Shown one piece after another: positions 8,898-19,617 of a DNA stretch of 64,000 bases; position 1 is the first letter of the stretch; each line of letters opens with the position of its first letter. This DNA comes from Sporolactobacillus mangiferae (GTDB lineage Bacteria; Bacillota; Bacilli; Bacillales; Sporolactobacillaceae). The notes beneath the pieces were generated by a model that saw nothing but the letters and a program-made list of their open reading frames with translations, was not told the origin of the DNA and did not search any database. The DNA lies in contig NZ_JAMAST010000011.1 in assembly GCF_023336505.1 (NCBI RefSeq), positions 1-64,000 on the forward strand, read 5' to 3'. The position numbers and the translations under genes are program-made.

Positions 8898-9609
8898 CAC
8901 TGGTCTCCTGATTCGGCTCTTTCAGATAGTACCCCACGCCACGCCTGGTGATGATCCAGTTCGGCCGGCTCGGATTGTCTTCAATTTTCTCACGCAACCG
9001 GCGCACGGTAACATCAACGGTTCGGACATCGCCAAAATAATCGTAGCCCCATACTGTTTGCAATAAATTTTCCCGCGTCATCACCTGTCCGATGTGGTCC
9101 GCAAGATAATGGAGCAGCTCAAACTCTCGATGTGTCAGTTCCAGTACTTTCCCGCGCTTGGTCACTACGTAGGCATCCAGGTGAATCACCAGATCACCGA
9201 TCTCAATGTTATTTTCCTGCTTCTTCTCATCCTCTGTGCCTTCCTGTTTATGCCGCCTTAGATTCGCTTTCACACGCGCAATCAATTCACGATTACTGAA
9301 CGGTTTGGTGACATAGTCATCCGCACCCATCTCCAAACCGAGCACCTTATCAATTTCCGAGTCTTTTGCCGTCAGCATGATAATCGGCATATTATGCGTT
9401 TTGCGGACTTCACGGCATACTTCCATGCCATCTTTGATCGGCAGCATCACGTCAAGCAGAATCATATCCGGATTTTCCTGTTCAACTTTTTCAAGCGCCT
9501 CTTCGCCGTCATAAGCGCAAATGACTTCGTAACCTTCTTTTTCCAGATTGAATTGCAGTATATCCGCAATTGGCTGCTCATCATCAACAACTAAAATTTT
9601 ACTTTCCAA
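8890..9609 (-). CDS. walR: Essential response regulator WalR
   Basis: 239 aa OmpR/PhoB-type regulator. The receiver domain (1-118) has acidic Asp9/Asp10, phospho-acceptor Asp53 in ILLDVMLP, Thr80 and Lys102. Thr101, the residue phosphorylated by PrkC in B. subtilis, is conserved. The winged-helix domain (about 135-232) ends with [16 protein letters not shown] and RRGVGYYL. It heads the wal operon, and about 500 bases of tRNA-proximal spacer lie upstream, where the promoter must be. Confidence 0.98.
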   Translation of the reverse strand: MESKILVVDDEQPIADILQFNLEKEGYEVICAYDGEEALEKVEQENPDMILLDVMLPIKDGMEVCREVRKTHNMPIIMLTAKDSEIDKVLGLEMGADDYVTKPFSNRELIARVKANLRRHKQEGTEDEKKQENNIEIGDLVIHLDAYVVTKRGKVLELTHREFELLHYLADHIGQVMTRENLLQTVWGYDYFGDVRTVDVTVRRLREKIEDNPSRPNWIITRRGVGYYLKEPNQETSDE

Positions 9610-9962
9610 ATCGCTCAGCCCCCTTTTACGTTCATGTCATCTATTTTTCCGCAGTCGTTTTTTTACTAATAGTATTATTCGCATGCAATTTAGCTGATCA
9701 AGGTCTATTCCTAAGTTAAACTATTGCCGCAGACAATCAAAATTGGCGTTTCCTTTATATTTTATCATACTCCTGATCAGGATGTCATAATGAGTAAGGC
9801 TTGGGAAAAATCGGCCAACGCCCCAATCTCCAACCATGATTCGTTGATCTATTCCTTTGGTTGCATCGGCTGCGGCTGCCCGCTTGCCGCGAGCGTACCT
9901 TTGCTTTGATACCCAAATTAGGCTGCTGATTGGTTTCAGGGCGAAATCATAGACTTTCTTAC

Positions 9963-10058
9963 ATTAGAAAACTTGGTTTCGCCAAGCTTCTGGCGAAGAC
10001 GAAGCCGCCGTCGCACTTATACTATGTTCCTTAAAATTTATATACTTTCTTATAGTAG
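9963..10058 (-). repeat. Terminator-junction repeat, copy 2 (short form)
   Basis: Minus strand: TACTATAAGAAAGTATATAA, then AATTTTAAGGAACATAGTA and the A module through to TTTTCTAAT. It follows the tRNA-array terminator hairpin at once. It fills the walR upstream spacer together with about 200 bases on either side in which I see nothing else convincing. Confidence 0.85.
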
Positions 10059-10064
10059 AACAAG

Positions 10065-10090
10065 ACCCTTGAGCGTTTTACCTCAAGGGC
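10065..10090 (-). terminator. Terminator-like hairpin after the tRNA cluster
   Basis: CCCTTGAG ... CTCAAGGG forms an 8-bp stem, followed on the minus strand by TCTTGTTCT. The U-tract is weak, but it is the only hairpin between tRNA-Phe and walR. Confidence 0.6.
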
Positions 10091-10145
10091 CTGTCCTGTT
10101 AAGTATTCATATTAAAAGCGAAGCGACGCTTATGTCCGGGAAACA

Positions 10146-10218
<73 letters not shown>

Positions 10219-10226
10219 ATAATAAG

Positions 10227-10299
10227 CGGATCCGAGCGGATTTGAACCGCCGATCTCCTGCGTGACAGGCAGGCATGTTAACCCCTACACCACGGATCC
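10227..10299 (-). tRNA. tRNA-Asp (GTC)
   Basis: Acceptor GGATCCG/CGGATCC, anticodon loop CTGTCAC with GTC, T-arm GGTTCAAATCC, discriminator G. CCA is not encoded. It lies eight bases upstream of tRNA-Phe. Confidence 0.96.
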
Positions 10300-10301
10300 A
10301 T

Positions 10302-10378
<77 letters not shown>

Positions 10379-10574
10379 ATATTTTAAACGTGTCTTTTTG
10401 CGGCACAAGAAATATTTTAACACGACTAATTCGTTAACGCAACTTTTTTTTAAAACTACGTTAACGAATAATCGCTGGACGCTCGCATCCCCACTTTGAT
10501 GCTCAGCCAAGCCATTGTTAATTGGATACAGAGCAAAGTCGTACACTTTCTTTCCCTGTGAGAAAGATTAAGCT

Positions 10575-10850
10575 AAGCTTCCCGCATGATGCGGTGGCTT
10601 TCGCGTTGCATACAGGATATATGCGCCCTTAGTGAAAGTTCCTTTTACTCTGTAATCGAAACTGGGTTCGTGTCTTTGCGGTACTGAATCGGCGCTCCAG
10701 CTGCTCGCTTGCCACGGGCGCACCACGGGCCTTCTCGGACACATGGAATCTATGAGCGATGGCATGCGGGTCGGTCCCGCAGGTGCCAGTGCGCTTTCGT
10801 ATCTGGCTTACACTTTATGCTTAGCCAAAATCTTATGCTTTCTTAATCTG
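10575..10850 (-). repeat. Terminator-junction repeat, copy 3 (divergent long form)
   Basis: On the minus strand the copy starts right after the purA terminator with TAAGAAAGCATAAGATTTTG. It runs through the conserved block (GCCCGTGGCAAGCGAGCAGC, CGCAAAGACACGAACCC) and one GAAAGTTCCTTTT unit, to CCGCATCATGCGG. It lacks the A module. Together with a further relic at about 10493-10563 it fills the spacer between purA and tRNA-fMet. Confidence 0.75.
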
Positions 10851-10857
10851 TGAGAAA

Positions 10858-10886
10858 ACGCCCCACTTGAAAAAACAGTGAGGCGT
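10858..10886 (-). terminator. Intrinsic terminator of purA
   Basis: ACGCCTCACT pairs with AGTGGGGCGT (one G-U) and TTTTC follows on the minus strand, about 25 bases after the purA stop. Confidence 0.8.
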
Positions 10887-10910
10887 CTGATGGTTTTGTT
10901 TATTTTTTAA

Positions 10911-12197
10911 TTAAGCAAATGGACTGCGTACTTCAATAGTCTGAGTTCGATCCGGGCCAACCGAGAACAGCGACAAACCGACTCCGGTCAGCTGCGCAAT
11001 CCGTTCCATGTAATGACGGGCATTTTGCGGAAGATCAGAAAGTGATTTTGCTCCGGTAATATCTTCTGTCCAGCCTGGCATTTCTTCATAAACCGGCGCG
11101 CATTCGGCAAGGATATTCAAGCTCGCCGGAAACTCTTCAACCAGCTTGCCTTGATACTTATAGGCTTTGCAAATCTTGACAGTCTCAAGACCGGTAAGCA
11201 CATCCACACAGTTCAGCGACAGATCTGTAAGTCCGCTCACACGGCGTGAATGGCGGACAACAACGCTATCGAACCACCCGACACGACGTGCGCGGCCGGT
11301 CACTGTGCCGTATTCATGACCGACTTCGCGAATACGGTTGCCAATCTCATTATTCAGTTCCGTAGGAAACGGTCCGTCGCCGACGCGTGTGGTATACGCT
11401 TTGGCGCAACCGACAACATGGTTGATTTTCGTTGGGCCGACACCGGCACCGATGGTTACGCCGCCGGCAACCGGATTGGATGAGGTAACGAACGGATAAG
11501 TTCCCTGGTCAATATCCAGCATGCAGCCCTGAGCGCCTTCAAACAGGACACGCTTGCCAGCATCCAGTGCATCATTCAGCACCACAGAAGTATCGCAGAC
11601 GAGCGGCCTGAGCCGTTCTCCGTATGCCAGATATTCTTCATAAATGGTATCAATATCAAAACCTTCGCTATCATACATCTTTTCAAGCAGCCGGTTTTTT
11701 CCCTTCAGATTCTTGGCAAGTTTCATTCGGAAGGTCTCTGGTTCGAGAAGGTCAGCCATCCGAATACCTATCCGGGCCGCCTTATCCATATAAGCAGGGC
11801 CGATGCCCTTCTGTGTTGTACCGATTTTGGATGCGCCTTTGCTTTCTTCTTCCAGCATATCCAATTTCAAGTGGTAAGGAAGAATGACATGAGCTCGATT
11901 GCTGATCCGAAGATTTTTCGTACTGACGCCGCTTTCTTCCATGTAATCCAATTCTTTGCACAGCGATTTGGGATTGACAACCATTCCGTTACCAAGCACA
12001 CATAATTTTTCTTTATAGAGAATTCCCGATGGCATTAAACGTAATTTGTAAGTTTTGCCATTCCATACAATGGTATGTCCGGCATTGTCCCCGCCTTGAT
12101 AACGCGAAACGACTTCGGAGTTTTCCGAAAGATAATCGGTGATTTTTCCTTTTCCTTCATCGCCCCACTGTGCACCAACAACAACAACAGAAGACAT
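10911..12197 (-). CDS. purA: Adenylosuccinate synthetase
   Basis: 428 aa, normal length. It catalyses GTP-dependent joining of IMP and aspartate, the first committed step from IMP to AMP. The N-terminal [11 protein letters not shown] loop binds GTP/IMP, followed by GGDNAGHT, the [12 protein letters not shown] segment, [12 protein letters not shown] and GVGPT. C-terminal VGPDRTQTI closes the domain. Like B. subtilis purA, it stands apart from the main pur operon, next to dnaB. It is a single gene with its own terminator. Confidence 0.98.
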   Translation of the reverse strand: MSSVVVVGAQWGDEGKGKITDYLSENSEVVSRYQGGDNAGHTIVWNGKTYKLRLMPSGILYKEKLCVLGNGMVVNPKSLCKELDYMEESGVSTKNLRISNRAHVILPYHLKLDMLEEESKGASKIGTTQKGIGPAYMDKAARIGIRMADLLEPETFRMKLAKNLKGKNRLLEKMYDSEGFDIDTIYEEYLAYGERLRPLVCDTSVVLNDALDAGKRVLFEGAQGCMLDIDQGTYPFVTSSNPVAGGVTIGAGVGPTKINHVVGCAKAYTTRVGDGPFPTELNNEIGNRIREVGHEYGTVTGRARRVGWFDSVVVRHSRRVSGLTDLSLNCVDVLTGLETVKICKAYKYQGKLVEEFPASLNILAECAPVYEEMPGWTEDITGAKSLSDLPQNARHYMERIAQLTGVGLSLFSVGPDRTQTIEVRSPFA

Positions 12198-12339
12198 TCA
12201 TTCAGCCCCCTACTTCTTCAAGTAAAATTTAGTTCACTAAAGCCACTGTTAAGTCTAACAGGTATTTGAATGAAAAGTCAACGTGAAAACGAACATTCGG
12301 ACGTTTTTATACATCATCGTTCGGATTCAAAAAGCTGAC

Positions 12340-13710
12340 TTATGCACCTCTGGGCACATCTTCGTCGCTGTGTTTCCGGTCAATATTAACAAACTTGCTG
12401 TATTCTTTAACAAAGGCAAGCTCGACAGTTCCCACCGGACCATTACGTTGTTTTGCGATAATAATTTCAATAATGTTCTGTTTTTCGCTTTCTTTGTTGT
12501 AATAATCGTCTCGGTAGAGGAAAGCAACGACATCGGCATCTTGTTCAATACTTCCGGATTCACGAATGTCACTCATCATTGGGCGCTTATCCTGTCTTGA
12601 CTCTACCCCACGTGACAGCTGCGACAGCGCGATGACCGGAACATCAAGTTCTCGTGCCATTGCTTTCAGCGTCCGGGAAATCTCCGACACTTCCTGCTGG
12701 CGATTTTCCTGACGGTTCGTACCGCCTGATCCCATGATCAGCTGCAAATAGTCAATGATCACCATGTCGAGACCTTTTTCCTGTTTCAGTCGGCGGCATT
12801 TTGAACGGATATCATTTATGCGGATACCCGGTGAATCATCTATATAGATACCAGCGCGTGAAAGACTGCCCATTGCATACGTCAGTTTCTGCCAGTCTTC
12901 ATCTTCGAGTTTTCCTGTTCGCAGCTTTTGCGCGTCAATATTTCCTTCAGCACACAGCATACGCATCGCAAGCTGCCGTGCACCCATTTCCAGACTGAAA
13001 ATCGCAACGTTCGCCTCGTTCTTTATGGCAACATTTTGTGCGATATTCAGAGCGAAGGCCGTCTTTCCGACAGAAGGACGGGCAGCCACAATGATCAAAT
13101 CGCTTTTTTGAAAACCGGCGGTCATCCGGTCCAGTTCCAGAAAACCGGTCGGCGTTCCTGTAACGTCATCCTGACGTTTCTGAAGCATTTCAATGTTATC
13201 ATAGGTCTCCATCAAAATGTCTTTAATGCTCTGAAACTCACCGCCACGTTTCTGCTCGGCAACCTCAAGGATCTTGCGTTCCGCATCGTCCAGAATGCCC
13301 TCGACGGCATCTTCACGCGTATAACTGTCAGATACGATTTGTGTTGCCGTTCGGATAAGGCGACGGAGTGTCGCTTTCTCTGCGACAATTGAGCAGTAAT
13401 ACTCGATGTTTGCTGCCGTAGGTGCAGATCCGGCAAGTTCGGCAAGATAGGATACCCCGCCAATTTCCTCCAGACGTTTCGACGTTTGCAGCGCATTGGT
13501 TACAGTAACCACATCGACCGGCTCATTACGCTCAGACAGTCCCATCATGACGGAAAAAATAAGCTGGTGGCTTGTCCGATAAAAGTCTTCCGGAACAAGC
13601 AATTCGGTGGCTGTAATAATCGTTGAAGGTTCCAGGAAAATAGCCCCAAGCACTGCCTGCTCAGCTTCCATATTATGCGGTGGAATCCGGTCGGCAAATA
13701 AATCGCTCAT
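12340..13710 (-). CDS. dnaB: Replicative DNA helicase (DnaB; DnaC in B. subtilis)
   Basis: 456 aa. The N-terminal helical primase-interaction domain (about 1-120; PPHNMEAEQAVLGAIFL) is joined by a linker to a RecA-like hexameric helicase domain. Walker A is ARPSVGKTAFA (Lys near residue 217), followed by the FSLEMGA segment, Walker B MVIIDYLQLI, and QLSRGVE and DIRESGSIEQDAD motifs. It unwinds DNA ahead of the fork after DnaA-dependent loading. It follows rplI across a 73-base gap that contains a terminator. Confidence 0.98.
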   Translation of the reverse strand: MSDLFADRIPPHNMEAEQAVLGAIFLEPSTIITATELLVPEDFYRTSHQLIFSVMMGLSERNEPVDVVTVTNALQTSKRLEEIGGVSYLAELAGSAPTAANIEYYCSIVAEKATLRRLIRTATQIVSDSYTREDAVEGILDDAERKILEVAEQKRGGEFQSIKDILMETYDNIEMLQKRQDDVTGTPTGFLELDRMTAGFQKSDLIIVAARPSVGKTAFALNIAQNVAIKNEANVAIFSLEMGARQLAMRMLCAEGNIDAQKLRTGKLEDEDWQKLTYAMGSLSRAGIYIDDSPGIRINDIRSKCRRLKQEKGLDMVIIDYLQLIMGSGGTNRQENRQQEVSEISRTLKAMARELDVPVIALSQLSRGVESRQDKRPMMSDIRESGSIEQDADVVAFLYRDDYYNKESEKQNIIEIIIAKQRNGPVGTVELAFVKEYSKFVNIDRKHSDEDVPRGA

Positions 13711-13747
13711 CTCGCGCCCTCCTTCTTCTTGAACATAAGTATCTCAA

Positions 13748-13778
13748 AATCCGCCAGGCGCGTTGTGCCAGGCGGATT
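13748..13778 (-). terminator. Terminator between rplI and dnaB
   Basis: AATCCGCC ... GGCGGATT stem with inner GGC/GCC pairing, followed on the minus strand by TTTTG. It would limit read-through from gdpP-rplI into dnaB. Confidence 0.8.
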
Positions 13779-13783
13779 ATTCT

Positions 13784-14227
13784 TTATTCTTCCGTTATGT
13801 GGACTTTTACTTTTGCAAGCACTTGCGGATGCAGCTTTAAGGGTACGTCTGAGTAACCAAGCGTGCGAATGGGTTCTGGCAGATCGATTTTTCTCTTGTC
13901 AATCGAGACATCCGCTTTTTTTAAGGCCTGCGCGATTTGTTTGCTTGTGATAGAGCCGAACAATCGGCCGCCTTCACCAGACTTCGCTTTCATTTCTATA
14001 GTCATAGCCTCAATTTTTTTCTTTAACGCCTCAGCTTCATGCCGTTCGTTTTCCTCAATCTCACGCCGTCTCTTCTTTTGAGCTTCAAGCTGGCTTAAAT
14101 TGCCTTTATTCACTTCTACCGCAAGTTTCTTCGGAAGCAGATAATTACGCGCATAACCTTCAGCTACCTCTTTAATATCTCCGGATTTCCCTTTTCCTCT
14201 AACGTCTTTCAAAAAAATCACTTTCAT
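13784..14227 (-). CDS. rplI: Ribosomal protein bL9
   Basis: 147 aa. The N-terminal domain [20 protein letters not shown]... with the NYLLPKKLA signature binds 23S rRNA. A long central helix (about 45-75) leads to a C-terminal domain with GRLFGSIT. L9 supports translational fidelity. The start codon overlaps the gdpP stop as TAATG, so the two are translationally coupled. Confidence 0.98.
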   Translation of the reverse strand: MKVIFLKDVRGKGKSGDIKEVAEGYARNYLLPKKLAVEVNKGNLSQLEAQKKRRREIEENERHEAEALKKKIEAMTIEMKAKSGEGGRLFGSITSKQIAQALKKADVSIDKRKIDLPEPIRTLGYSDVPLKLHPQVLAKVKVHITEE

Positions 14228-16206
14228 TAAGACAATCCTCCTTCAAGATACAGATCGATTGCATGAGTCACACGGGCAGCGGCTTCATCAAGAGTCGTAT
14301 CGGCCATTTGGGTGGCAGCATTATTCAGGTGGCCGCCGCCGCCAATGCTTTCCATGATCACCTGAACATTTAAATCACCAAGCGAGCGAGCACTGACACC
14401 AATCTGTCCATCCGTGCGTTTTCCAATGACAAATGACGTCCGAATGCCCTCAAGCATCAGCATGGTATCTGCGGTCTGTGCAAGCAGCACTTGATCATAC
14501 GTCTGATCTTCTTCGCCGACTGCGATCGCTATTTTATTTTTATAAAAAGTGGCTCGGCGAATCAGTGCCGCCCGCAGATTAAACTGCTCCAGATCATCGC
14601 TGAGAAACTTCTGCACAAGAATCGTGTCCGCACCATGTGCACGCAAATAGGATGCAGCATCAAAAGTGCGAAAGCCGGTCCGAAGCGTAAAGTTTTTTGT
14701 ATCGACCGCAATGCCTCCCAGCATCGCGGTTGCTTCAATCATTTCCAGCGGTCGCTCATTAGGCTGATACTCAAGCAGCTCCGTCACCAGTTCTGCGGTA
14801 GATGACGCATACGGCTCCATATAAACAAGTACAGGATCCTTAATAAATTCTTCGGCCCGGCGATGGTGATCAATAACGATCACGCGCTGACACGCGGCAA
14901 GCAGCTCCGGTGTGACAACTAAAGACGGGCGGTGCGTATCGACAATGACCATCAATGTTTTTTTCGTGATTTGACCTGCTGCCTGTTCCGGGGGTATAAA
15001 ATTAGACCACAGATTCTTTTGCTTTTTCAATTCGTCAAGCAGTTTTGAAACTCCGGAAACATTATGGGCCTGATCCATGACGATTTTCGCACTGCGCCCA
15101 TTGGCGTGGGCGATTTTCAAAATGCCAATGCAGGAGCCGATCGCATCCAGATCCGGTGCACGATGCCCCATGACCATGACTTGATCACTTTCGAGCATAA
15201 GTTCAGATAAAGCATGCGAAATCACTCGTGCACGAACCCGTGTCCGCTTTTCAACAGGATTGGATTTGCCGCCATAAAAACGGACATCGCCATCAGGACG
15301 TTTAATCACCGCCTGATCGCCACCGCGTCCAAGCCCCAAGTCCAGGGCTGACTGTGCATAGCTTCCAAGATCTTCAAGCGAGGCGGTGCCTGCTCCGACC
15401 CCTATGCTCAGTGTTAACGGAATATGACTGAGAGGCACCGTAATTTCGCGCACTTTGTCCAATATCGAAAAATGTTCTTCCTCAATGGAACGGAGCAGGC
15501 GCTCATTTAAAATAGCCAGAAAGCGATCCGAAGCCGTTCGACGCAAATAAATGCCATTTTCGGACGCCCAGGATTTGATAATTGATGTCGATTCATTATT
15601 TATTGTACTGCGTACCTGATCTTCAAGACCCTGTGTTACTTCATCATAATTATCTAAAAAGATTAAAGCAACAACCGTTTTTTCATTGTAGTACTGCTTT
15701 TTTATCTCCAGAATGTCTGTAATGTCCGTTAAGTACAGCAAGCGCTCTTTCCGTCTCAGGCGTACCCGATACTGCCGGTCGTTCACTGCAATAATCGTTG
15801 ATTCTTTATCTGAAGCAATCATTTTGCTTAATGATTCGGAAATTTCATTAAGCGGGCGGCCAATGACCGTCTTTCCTTCCTCGTCTGCAATTTGATTGAC
15901 ATAGACGTTACACCAGGCGACGCGCTCTGAAGCATCATACAGAAGTATACCGATCGGCATGTGAAGCAGCACCTCATTGCCGACCTTCTTTAGTCGATAG
16001 GACAGGCCAGCCGCGTACTGAATAAATTCTTTATCAAATTGTTTTTCGTTCAGCAGAAACCATAATACGGACAATGCGACAAGAACCAGTCCGGCAATGG
16101 CCAGCAGCCAATTTAAAAAAGCAACGAAGACAAGAAACAGGAGAAACAGCAGACCGATCACAGTGAGCAGATCGCTGCGCCATCGATGTTTAAATTGGTT
16201 CGCCAA
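14227..16206 (-). CDS. gdpP: Cyclic-di-AMP phosphodiesterase GdpP
   Basis: 659 aa. Two N-terminal membrane segments (about 12-52) precede a PAS-like heme/signal domain (about 80-160), a degenerate GGDEF domain (about 172-300; the signature is lost) and a DHH/DHHA1 catalytic unit. Metal and catalytic motifs are [12 protein letters not shown] (348-359), VDTH (422-425) and DHH (446-448), with C-terminal [10 protein letters not shown]. GdpP hydrolyses c-di-AMP to pApA and so affects potassium and cell-wall homeostasis and beta-lactam tolerance. yybS lies upstream, with a 226-base gap. Confidence 0.97.
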   Translation of the reverse strand: MANQFKHRWRSDLLTVIGLLFLLFLVFVAFLNWLLAIAGLVLVALSVLWFLLNEKQFDKEFIQYAAGLSYRLKKVGNEVLLHMPIGILLYDASERVAWCNVYVNQIADEEGKTVIGRPLNEISESLSKMIASDKESTIIAVNDRQYRVRLRRKERLLYLTDITDILEIKKQYYNEKTVVALIFLDNYDEVTQGLEDQVRSTINNESTSIIKSWASENGIYLRRTASDRFLAILNERLLRSIEEEHFSILDKVREITVPLSHIPLTLSIGVGAGTASLEDLGSYAQSALDLGLGRGGDQAVIKRPDGDVRFYGGKSNPVEKRTRVRARVISHALSELMLESDQVMVMGHRAPDLDAIGSCIGILKIAHANGRSAKIVMDQAHNVSGVSKLLDELKKQKNLWSNFIPPEQAAGQITKKTLMVIVDTHRPSLVVTPELLAACQRVIVIDHHRRAEEFIKDPVLVYMEPYASSTAELVTELLEYQPNERPLEMIEATAMLGGIAVDTKNFTLRTGFRTFDAASYLRAHGADTILVQKFLSDDLEQFNLRAALIRRATFYKNKIAIAVGEEDQTYDQVLLAQTADTMLMLEGIRTSFVIGKRTDGQIGVSARSLGDLNVQVIMESIGGGGHLNNAATQMADTTLDEAAARVTHAIDLYLEGGLS

Positions 16207-16432
16207 GATTTTTCAGCTCCCATAGTCCGCATATTCTGTACTTAAATGAGTTCGCTGTTACACTTTACCGTTACTTTTTCGATCATCTTTCATCGATTGC
16301 CGAAATATGCGTTGATCGCTGCTTTCGCACTTGCATTCAGAAATCAACGAGTGAGCCAATCGCGATAAAAAACGGCACGAATAAACAGATCGATTTTGTA
16401 GCACTGAAAGGGCACCACAGGGCAGATCCCCG

Positions 16433-17377
16433 TCAAAGCTTTTTCTGACTGATTCGCTTCCTGAGATTGAAGCCTAGATCAATTATACCCAATATGCATA
16501 CCATTTGCAGCAGCAAGAATCCGAAAAGGACGGTCAGCAAAGTAATCGTAATCGGCACAATTAATGGAAATTTTCGTGCGTGCGCATAATAGAAGATCAG
16601 ACTGAAACCCTGAATTGCCAGCACAATTCGCAGAATCAAGTCAATATTCAAAACTACAGTGAAAAGCGGCGTTTCATTCCCCATTTCAAACCACCCGACA
16701 AACAAGACTGCAAGATAAAGCCAGATGGTGCTTTTCGGCACTTGCCATAATCGGAACGGTACCCATCGCGGTGCGTCCACTCCCAGTTTTCGCAAAACAG
16801 GCAACCCGATCAGCTCAGCAATTAAAGCGTTAAATACTCCGATCATGATCAGAATCATCGGCGTCAGGTGGCCGACATTGGCCAGCTGTTCCTTGTACTG
16901 AGCAGCCAACTCATCTGTATTTGACTCAAGCACGGGCTTCATCTGTTCAAGCGTTTGCTGAAATGAATCATTCAGTGCCGATTGGACTGCAGAGGCAGGA
17001 TTAAAATGGAATACAAGCACAGAAATCGCCAGACAGACAATCAGGACCGCAATGTTGGTCAGACTTCCTGCAAGTAAAAGGGTAAAGGCATCTTTTTTCA
17101 AAAAAATCATATACCCCATGACACCGCCAAGCAGCATAAAAAATACAGGTATCAGCAGATAAACTGAATGATCTAAAATAATTAAGAAAAGTAAACCGAG
17201 CCCAAGCAGGCATAACGTCGATTTCCACCCGTCCCGCGCTGCAAGAAACATGAACGGAACCGGCAGAAGCCAGACCGTAAGTAAAGAAAGATAGGGAATA
17301 AACAAAGTTAAAACAATCAGGATGTATAAAGCAATTGTTGCAAGCGCCCCGCGAAGTAGAGCGTTTCGGTCATTCAT
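16433..17377 (-). CDS. yybS: DUF2232 membrane protein YybS
   Basis: 314 aa and very hydrophobic, with about eight predicted membrane helices. It matches the DUF2232/YybS family by position upstream of gdpP-rplI and by topology. The biochemical role is unknown; some relatives resemble ECF-transporter substrate components, which is only a fold-level hint. The 226-base gap to gdpP shows no obvious terminator, so co-transcription is possible. Confidence 0.85.
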   Translation of the reverse strand: MNDRNALLRGALATIALYILIVLTLFIPYLSLLTVWLLPVPFMFLAARDGWKSTLCLLGLGLLFLIILDHSVYLLIPVFFMLLGGVMGYMIFLKKDAFTLLLAGSLTNIAVLIVCLAISVLVFHFNPASAVQSALNDSFQQTLEQMKPVLESNTDELAAQYKEQLANVGHLTPMILIMIGVFNALIAELIGLPVLRKLGVDAPRWVPFRLWQVPKSTIWLYLAVLFVGWFEMGNETPLFTVVLNIDLILRIVLAIQGFSLIFYYAHARKFPLIVPITITLLTVLFGFLLLQMVCILGIIDLGFNLRKRISQKKL

Positions 17378-17640
17378 AGTGACACCTCTCCAGCTATTTA
17401 CTCATGCGGCGTACCTTGAGCCAGTTATTTTCACAGCGCAGCCGGCAACCGTCTGGTCGTCTGAATTTATACAGCTGCCTATTGCGTTTTTATGTATCGA
17501 TTCCATGATTGGATGATTCATGTGACTGTGAATAGTCCATAATTTTCATTATAATACAAAAGCACTTCTGATTTAAGAACATCCTCATATTCTTGCCATT
17601 CAAATCAATTGCACCTATAATTATAATGTTATCTTTAAAA

Positions 17641-17662
17641 GCCTGAAAAAGCGTCTCAGGCC
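17641..17662. terminator. Orphan terminator-like hairpin
   Basis: GCCTGA ... TCAGGC with CCCCTTTT after it on plus and TTTTAAAG after it on minus. It lies in the 575-base gap between the divergent yybS and the CDF gene, so no annotated gene needs it. Confidence 0.5.
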
Positions 17663-17878
17663 CCTTTTCAACAGGCTTTAAGCTGCTTTTTCACCATGAA
17701 ATGGGTCATTTATGAAAAAAGGTTCGAAAGACAGTGATAAGGTTAAACAGGGCTTCTCAGTAAACTGTATTTCAGCTTTATCATTTGTTTTTCGTTAGCA
17801 TTTCATTAACCACTTCGATCAACGAGAGTTGGTAGTTTTTATGAATACACTGACAGTACACATAAATATTTTAAAAGG

Positions 17879-17906
17879 GCGGTCCGCAAGCGGATTGCCT
17901 TTTCTG
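17879..17906 (+). terminator. Terminator-like hairpin in the leader of the CDF gene
   Basis: GGGCGGTCCG and CGGATTGCC pair with G-U contacts and are followed by TTTTCTGTTT, about 50 bases before the CDF start. It could be an attenuator of the CDF gene. No known riboswitch was recognised upstream. Confidence 0.45.
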
Positions 17907-17952
17907 TTTCACGATTTTCCTTGGGCAAACAATTTAAGGGGCGTGAATCATT

Positions 17953-18888
17953 ATGACCTATGAAGGACCGAAAGCTTTGTTTACTGCATGGGTCAGCCTA
18001 ATTAGCAATTTGCTTCTTACCCTAATTAAACTGATCTTTGGATTAATTTTTCACAGTACTGCACTGATCGCCGACGGGGTGCATAATGGTGGCGATGTGA
18101 TCGCTTCAGTTGCAACGATCGGTTCAATGAAATTGTCCAATCATCCAGCTGACCGTGAACATCCATACGGACACGGAAAGGCCGAGGATATTTCTACCGC
18201 TTTTATTTCCATCATTTTGACCGCCGCGGCCCTTTTTCTGACCTATGAAGCAGTAAAGGCACTGCTTGGCCCGGTTTCATCAGTCAGCATTTGGGCATTC
18301 GGTGCGGCACTCGTCTCTGCACTTTGGAAATGGCTGCTTTACATTTACACCAATCAGGCAGCCAATCGTTATCACAGTAAAAGTCTGCAGGCAACAGCAG
18401 CCGATCATCTGGCTGATATCTACGCGTCCATCGCTGCGGCCCTTGGACTTGGTGTCAGCTGGGTCGGCAATATACTGCACATTCCTTATACCCATTACGG
18501 CGATCCGGTTGCCGGTATCGTCGTATCCATTCTGATCCTGCGTATTGCTGTGATCATGATGGTTAAAGCAACCAATGTATTAATGGAGAGTAGCGTCGAT
18601 GAAAAAGATCAGGAAAAATATCGCGAAATTTTTCTTTCGTTTCCGGAAGTTAAAAATATTGATATTCTTCGTGCCCGTGAACATGGGAATGCCGTGCTGA
18701 TCGATGCGCAGATACGCATCCCGGCATCCTATACCATTCAGGAAGGCGACGACCTGACCGAAGCCATTCGCTCAAAAATGATTCATGAATATCCGGATGT
18801 TGAAGAAGTACTCATTCATATTAACCCCTGGTATGAGGATCAAAAACTCATTGAGCCAGAATCTGTGCCACATCTGAAAAATAAATGA
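17953..18888 (+). CDS. Cation diffusion facilitator (Mn/Zn/Fe-type efflux)
   Basis: 311 aa. Six membrane segments (first about 12-33) are followed by a cytoplasmic C-terminal ferredoxin-like domain (about 215-295, ending HINPWYED). The metal site is formed by helix 2 (ADGVHNGGDV) and helix 5 (ADHLADIYAS), and HPYGHGKAE marks the loop between helices 2 and 3. The family exports divalent metals by proton antiport. The closest B. subtilis relatives appear to be the manganese exporters MneP/MneS, but the substrate cannot be fixed by eye. It is transcribed alone, divergently from yybS. Confidence 0.92.
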   Translation: MTYEGPKALFTAWVSLISNLLLTLIKLIFGLIFHSTALIADGVHNGGDVIASVATIGSMKLSNHPADREHPYGHGKAEDISTAFISIILTAAALFLTYEAVKALLGPVSSVSIWAFGAALVSALWKWLLYIYTNQAANRYHSKSLQATAADHLADIYASIAAALGLGVSWVGNILHIPYTHYGDPVAGIVVSILILRIAVIMMVKATNVLMESSVDEKDQEKYREIFLSFPEVKNIDILRAREHGNAVLIDAQIRIPASYTIQEGDDLTEAIRSKMIHEYPDVEEVLIHINPWYEDQKLIEPESVPHLKNK

Positions 18889-19075
18889 CGATTGCTTAAA
18901 ATTCGTTTATACTATCAAAAAGCAGCCACTCATGGCCTGCGTAAGCTGTACGTTCTTTACAGCTTGTCTTGCCTGTATTAATTATTCCTGACTGATGTTC
19001 GATATTATTGATAGAATAGCAGCAAGCCTTGATTGATTCAGCACATCGTTTAATTCATTGATCGGAGTGATAGAT

Positions 19076-19561
19076 ATGGCATTACATTCAGAGGACTGCC
19101 TGGGAATCTCAGCCTTTGCCGGCGAACTGGAGATGGGCGTTCTGATTCGTGATATTCAGGAGATCATTGAACCTGTTCAGCCCTTGTTCATACCGGTGAC
19201 CGATCCTTTTTTCTCCGGCCTCATCTCTATACGTGGCAGCATTATTCCCGTTCTTAGTCTGCGATCCGTTTTTCACGTATCAAAACAATCTTTTTCGAAT
19301 AAAGATAATAAATATGTTGTTTGTGTGTCGGGTTCGGAAAAAATAGCGATCTCGGTTGATGCAGTTGGCGACCCTTTTCGTTTTGCACCTGAGGATCTGA
19401 ATGAGGTAACAGAGAAGACCGATGAACTTATGTTCAAACTTTTACCAAAGTCCGTACAGTTAGATAAAAAACGTCTGCCTATGCTCAGTATACCTGACCT
19501 TATCCAATACGGAACCCGTCTGAACACAAAAAAACGGGAAGAGGCTGGCTATATCAGCTGA
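19076..19561 (+). CDS. cheW: CheW-like chemotaxis coupling protein
   Basis: 161 aa from ATG 19076, chosen because CGGAGTGA lies five bases upstream. One CheW domain spans the protein: residues around EMGVLIRDIQEIIEP form the first barrel, then the receptor/kinase-binding SIRGSIIPVLSLRSVF segment. It couples chemoreceptors to CheA. No other chemotaxis genes are nearby, so it is an orphan copy. The function is probably accessory unless this is the only CheW in the genome. Confidence 0.87.
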   Translation: MALHSEDCLGISAFAGELEMGVLIRDIQEIIEPVQPLFIPVTDPFFSGLISIRGSIIPVLSLRSVFHVSKQSFSNKDNKYVVCVSGSEKIAISVDAVGDPFRFAPEDLNEVTEKTDELMFKLLPKSVQLDKKRLPMLSIPDLIQYGTRLNTKKREEAGYIS

Positions 19562-19617
19562 AATGACCGACCGCCTTGTTGACGCATGTTCTATTCTTTT
19601 ATGCGGGGGGGACATTT

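Noticed and set aside
17841-17963. 40-codon ORF (MNTLTVHINILKG...) overlapping the CDF start
   Set aside because: It runs through a terminator-like hairpin, has no clear ribosome site and its sequence shows no protein-like pattern.
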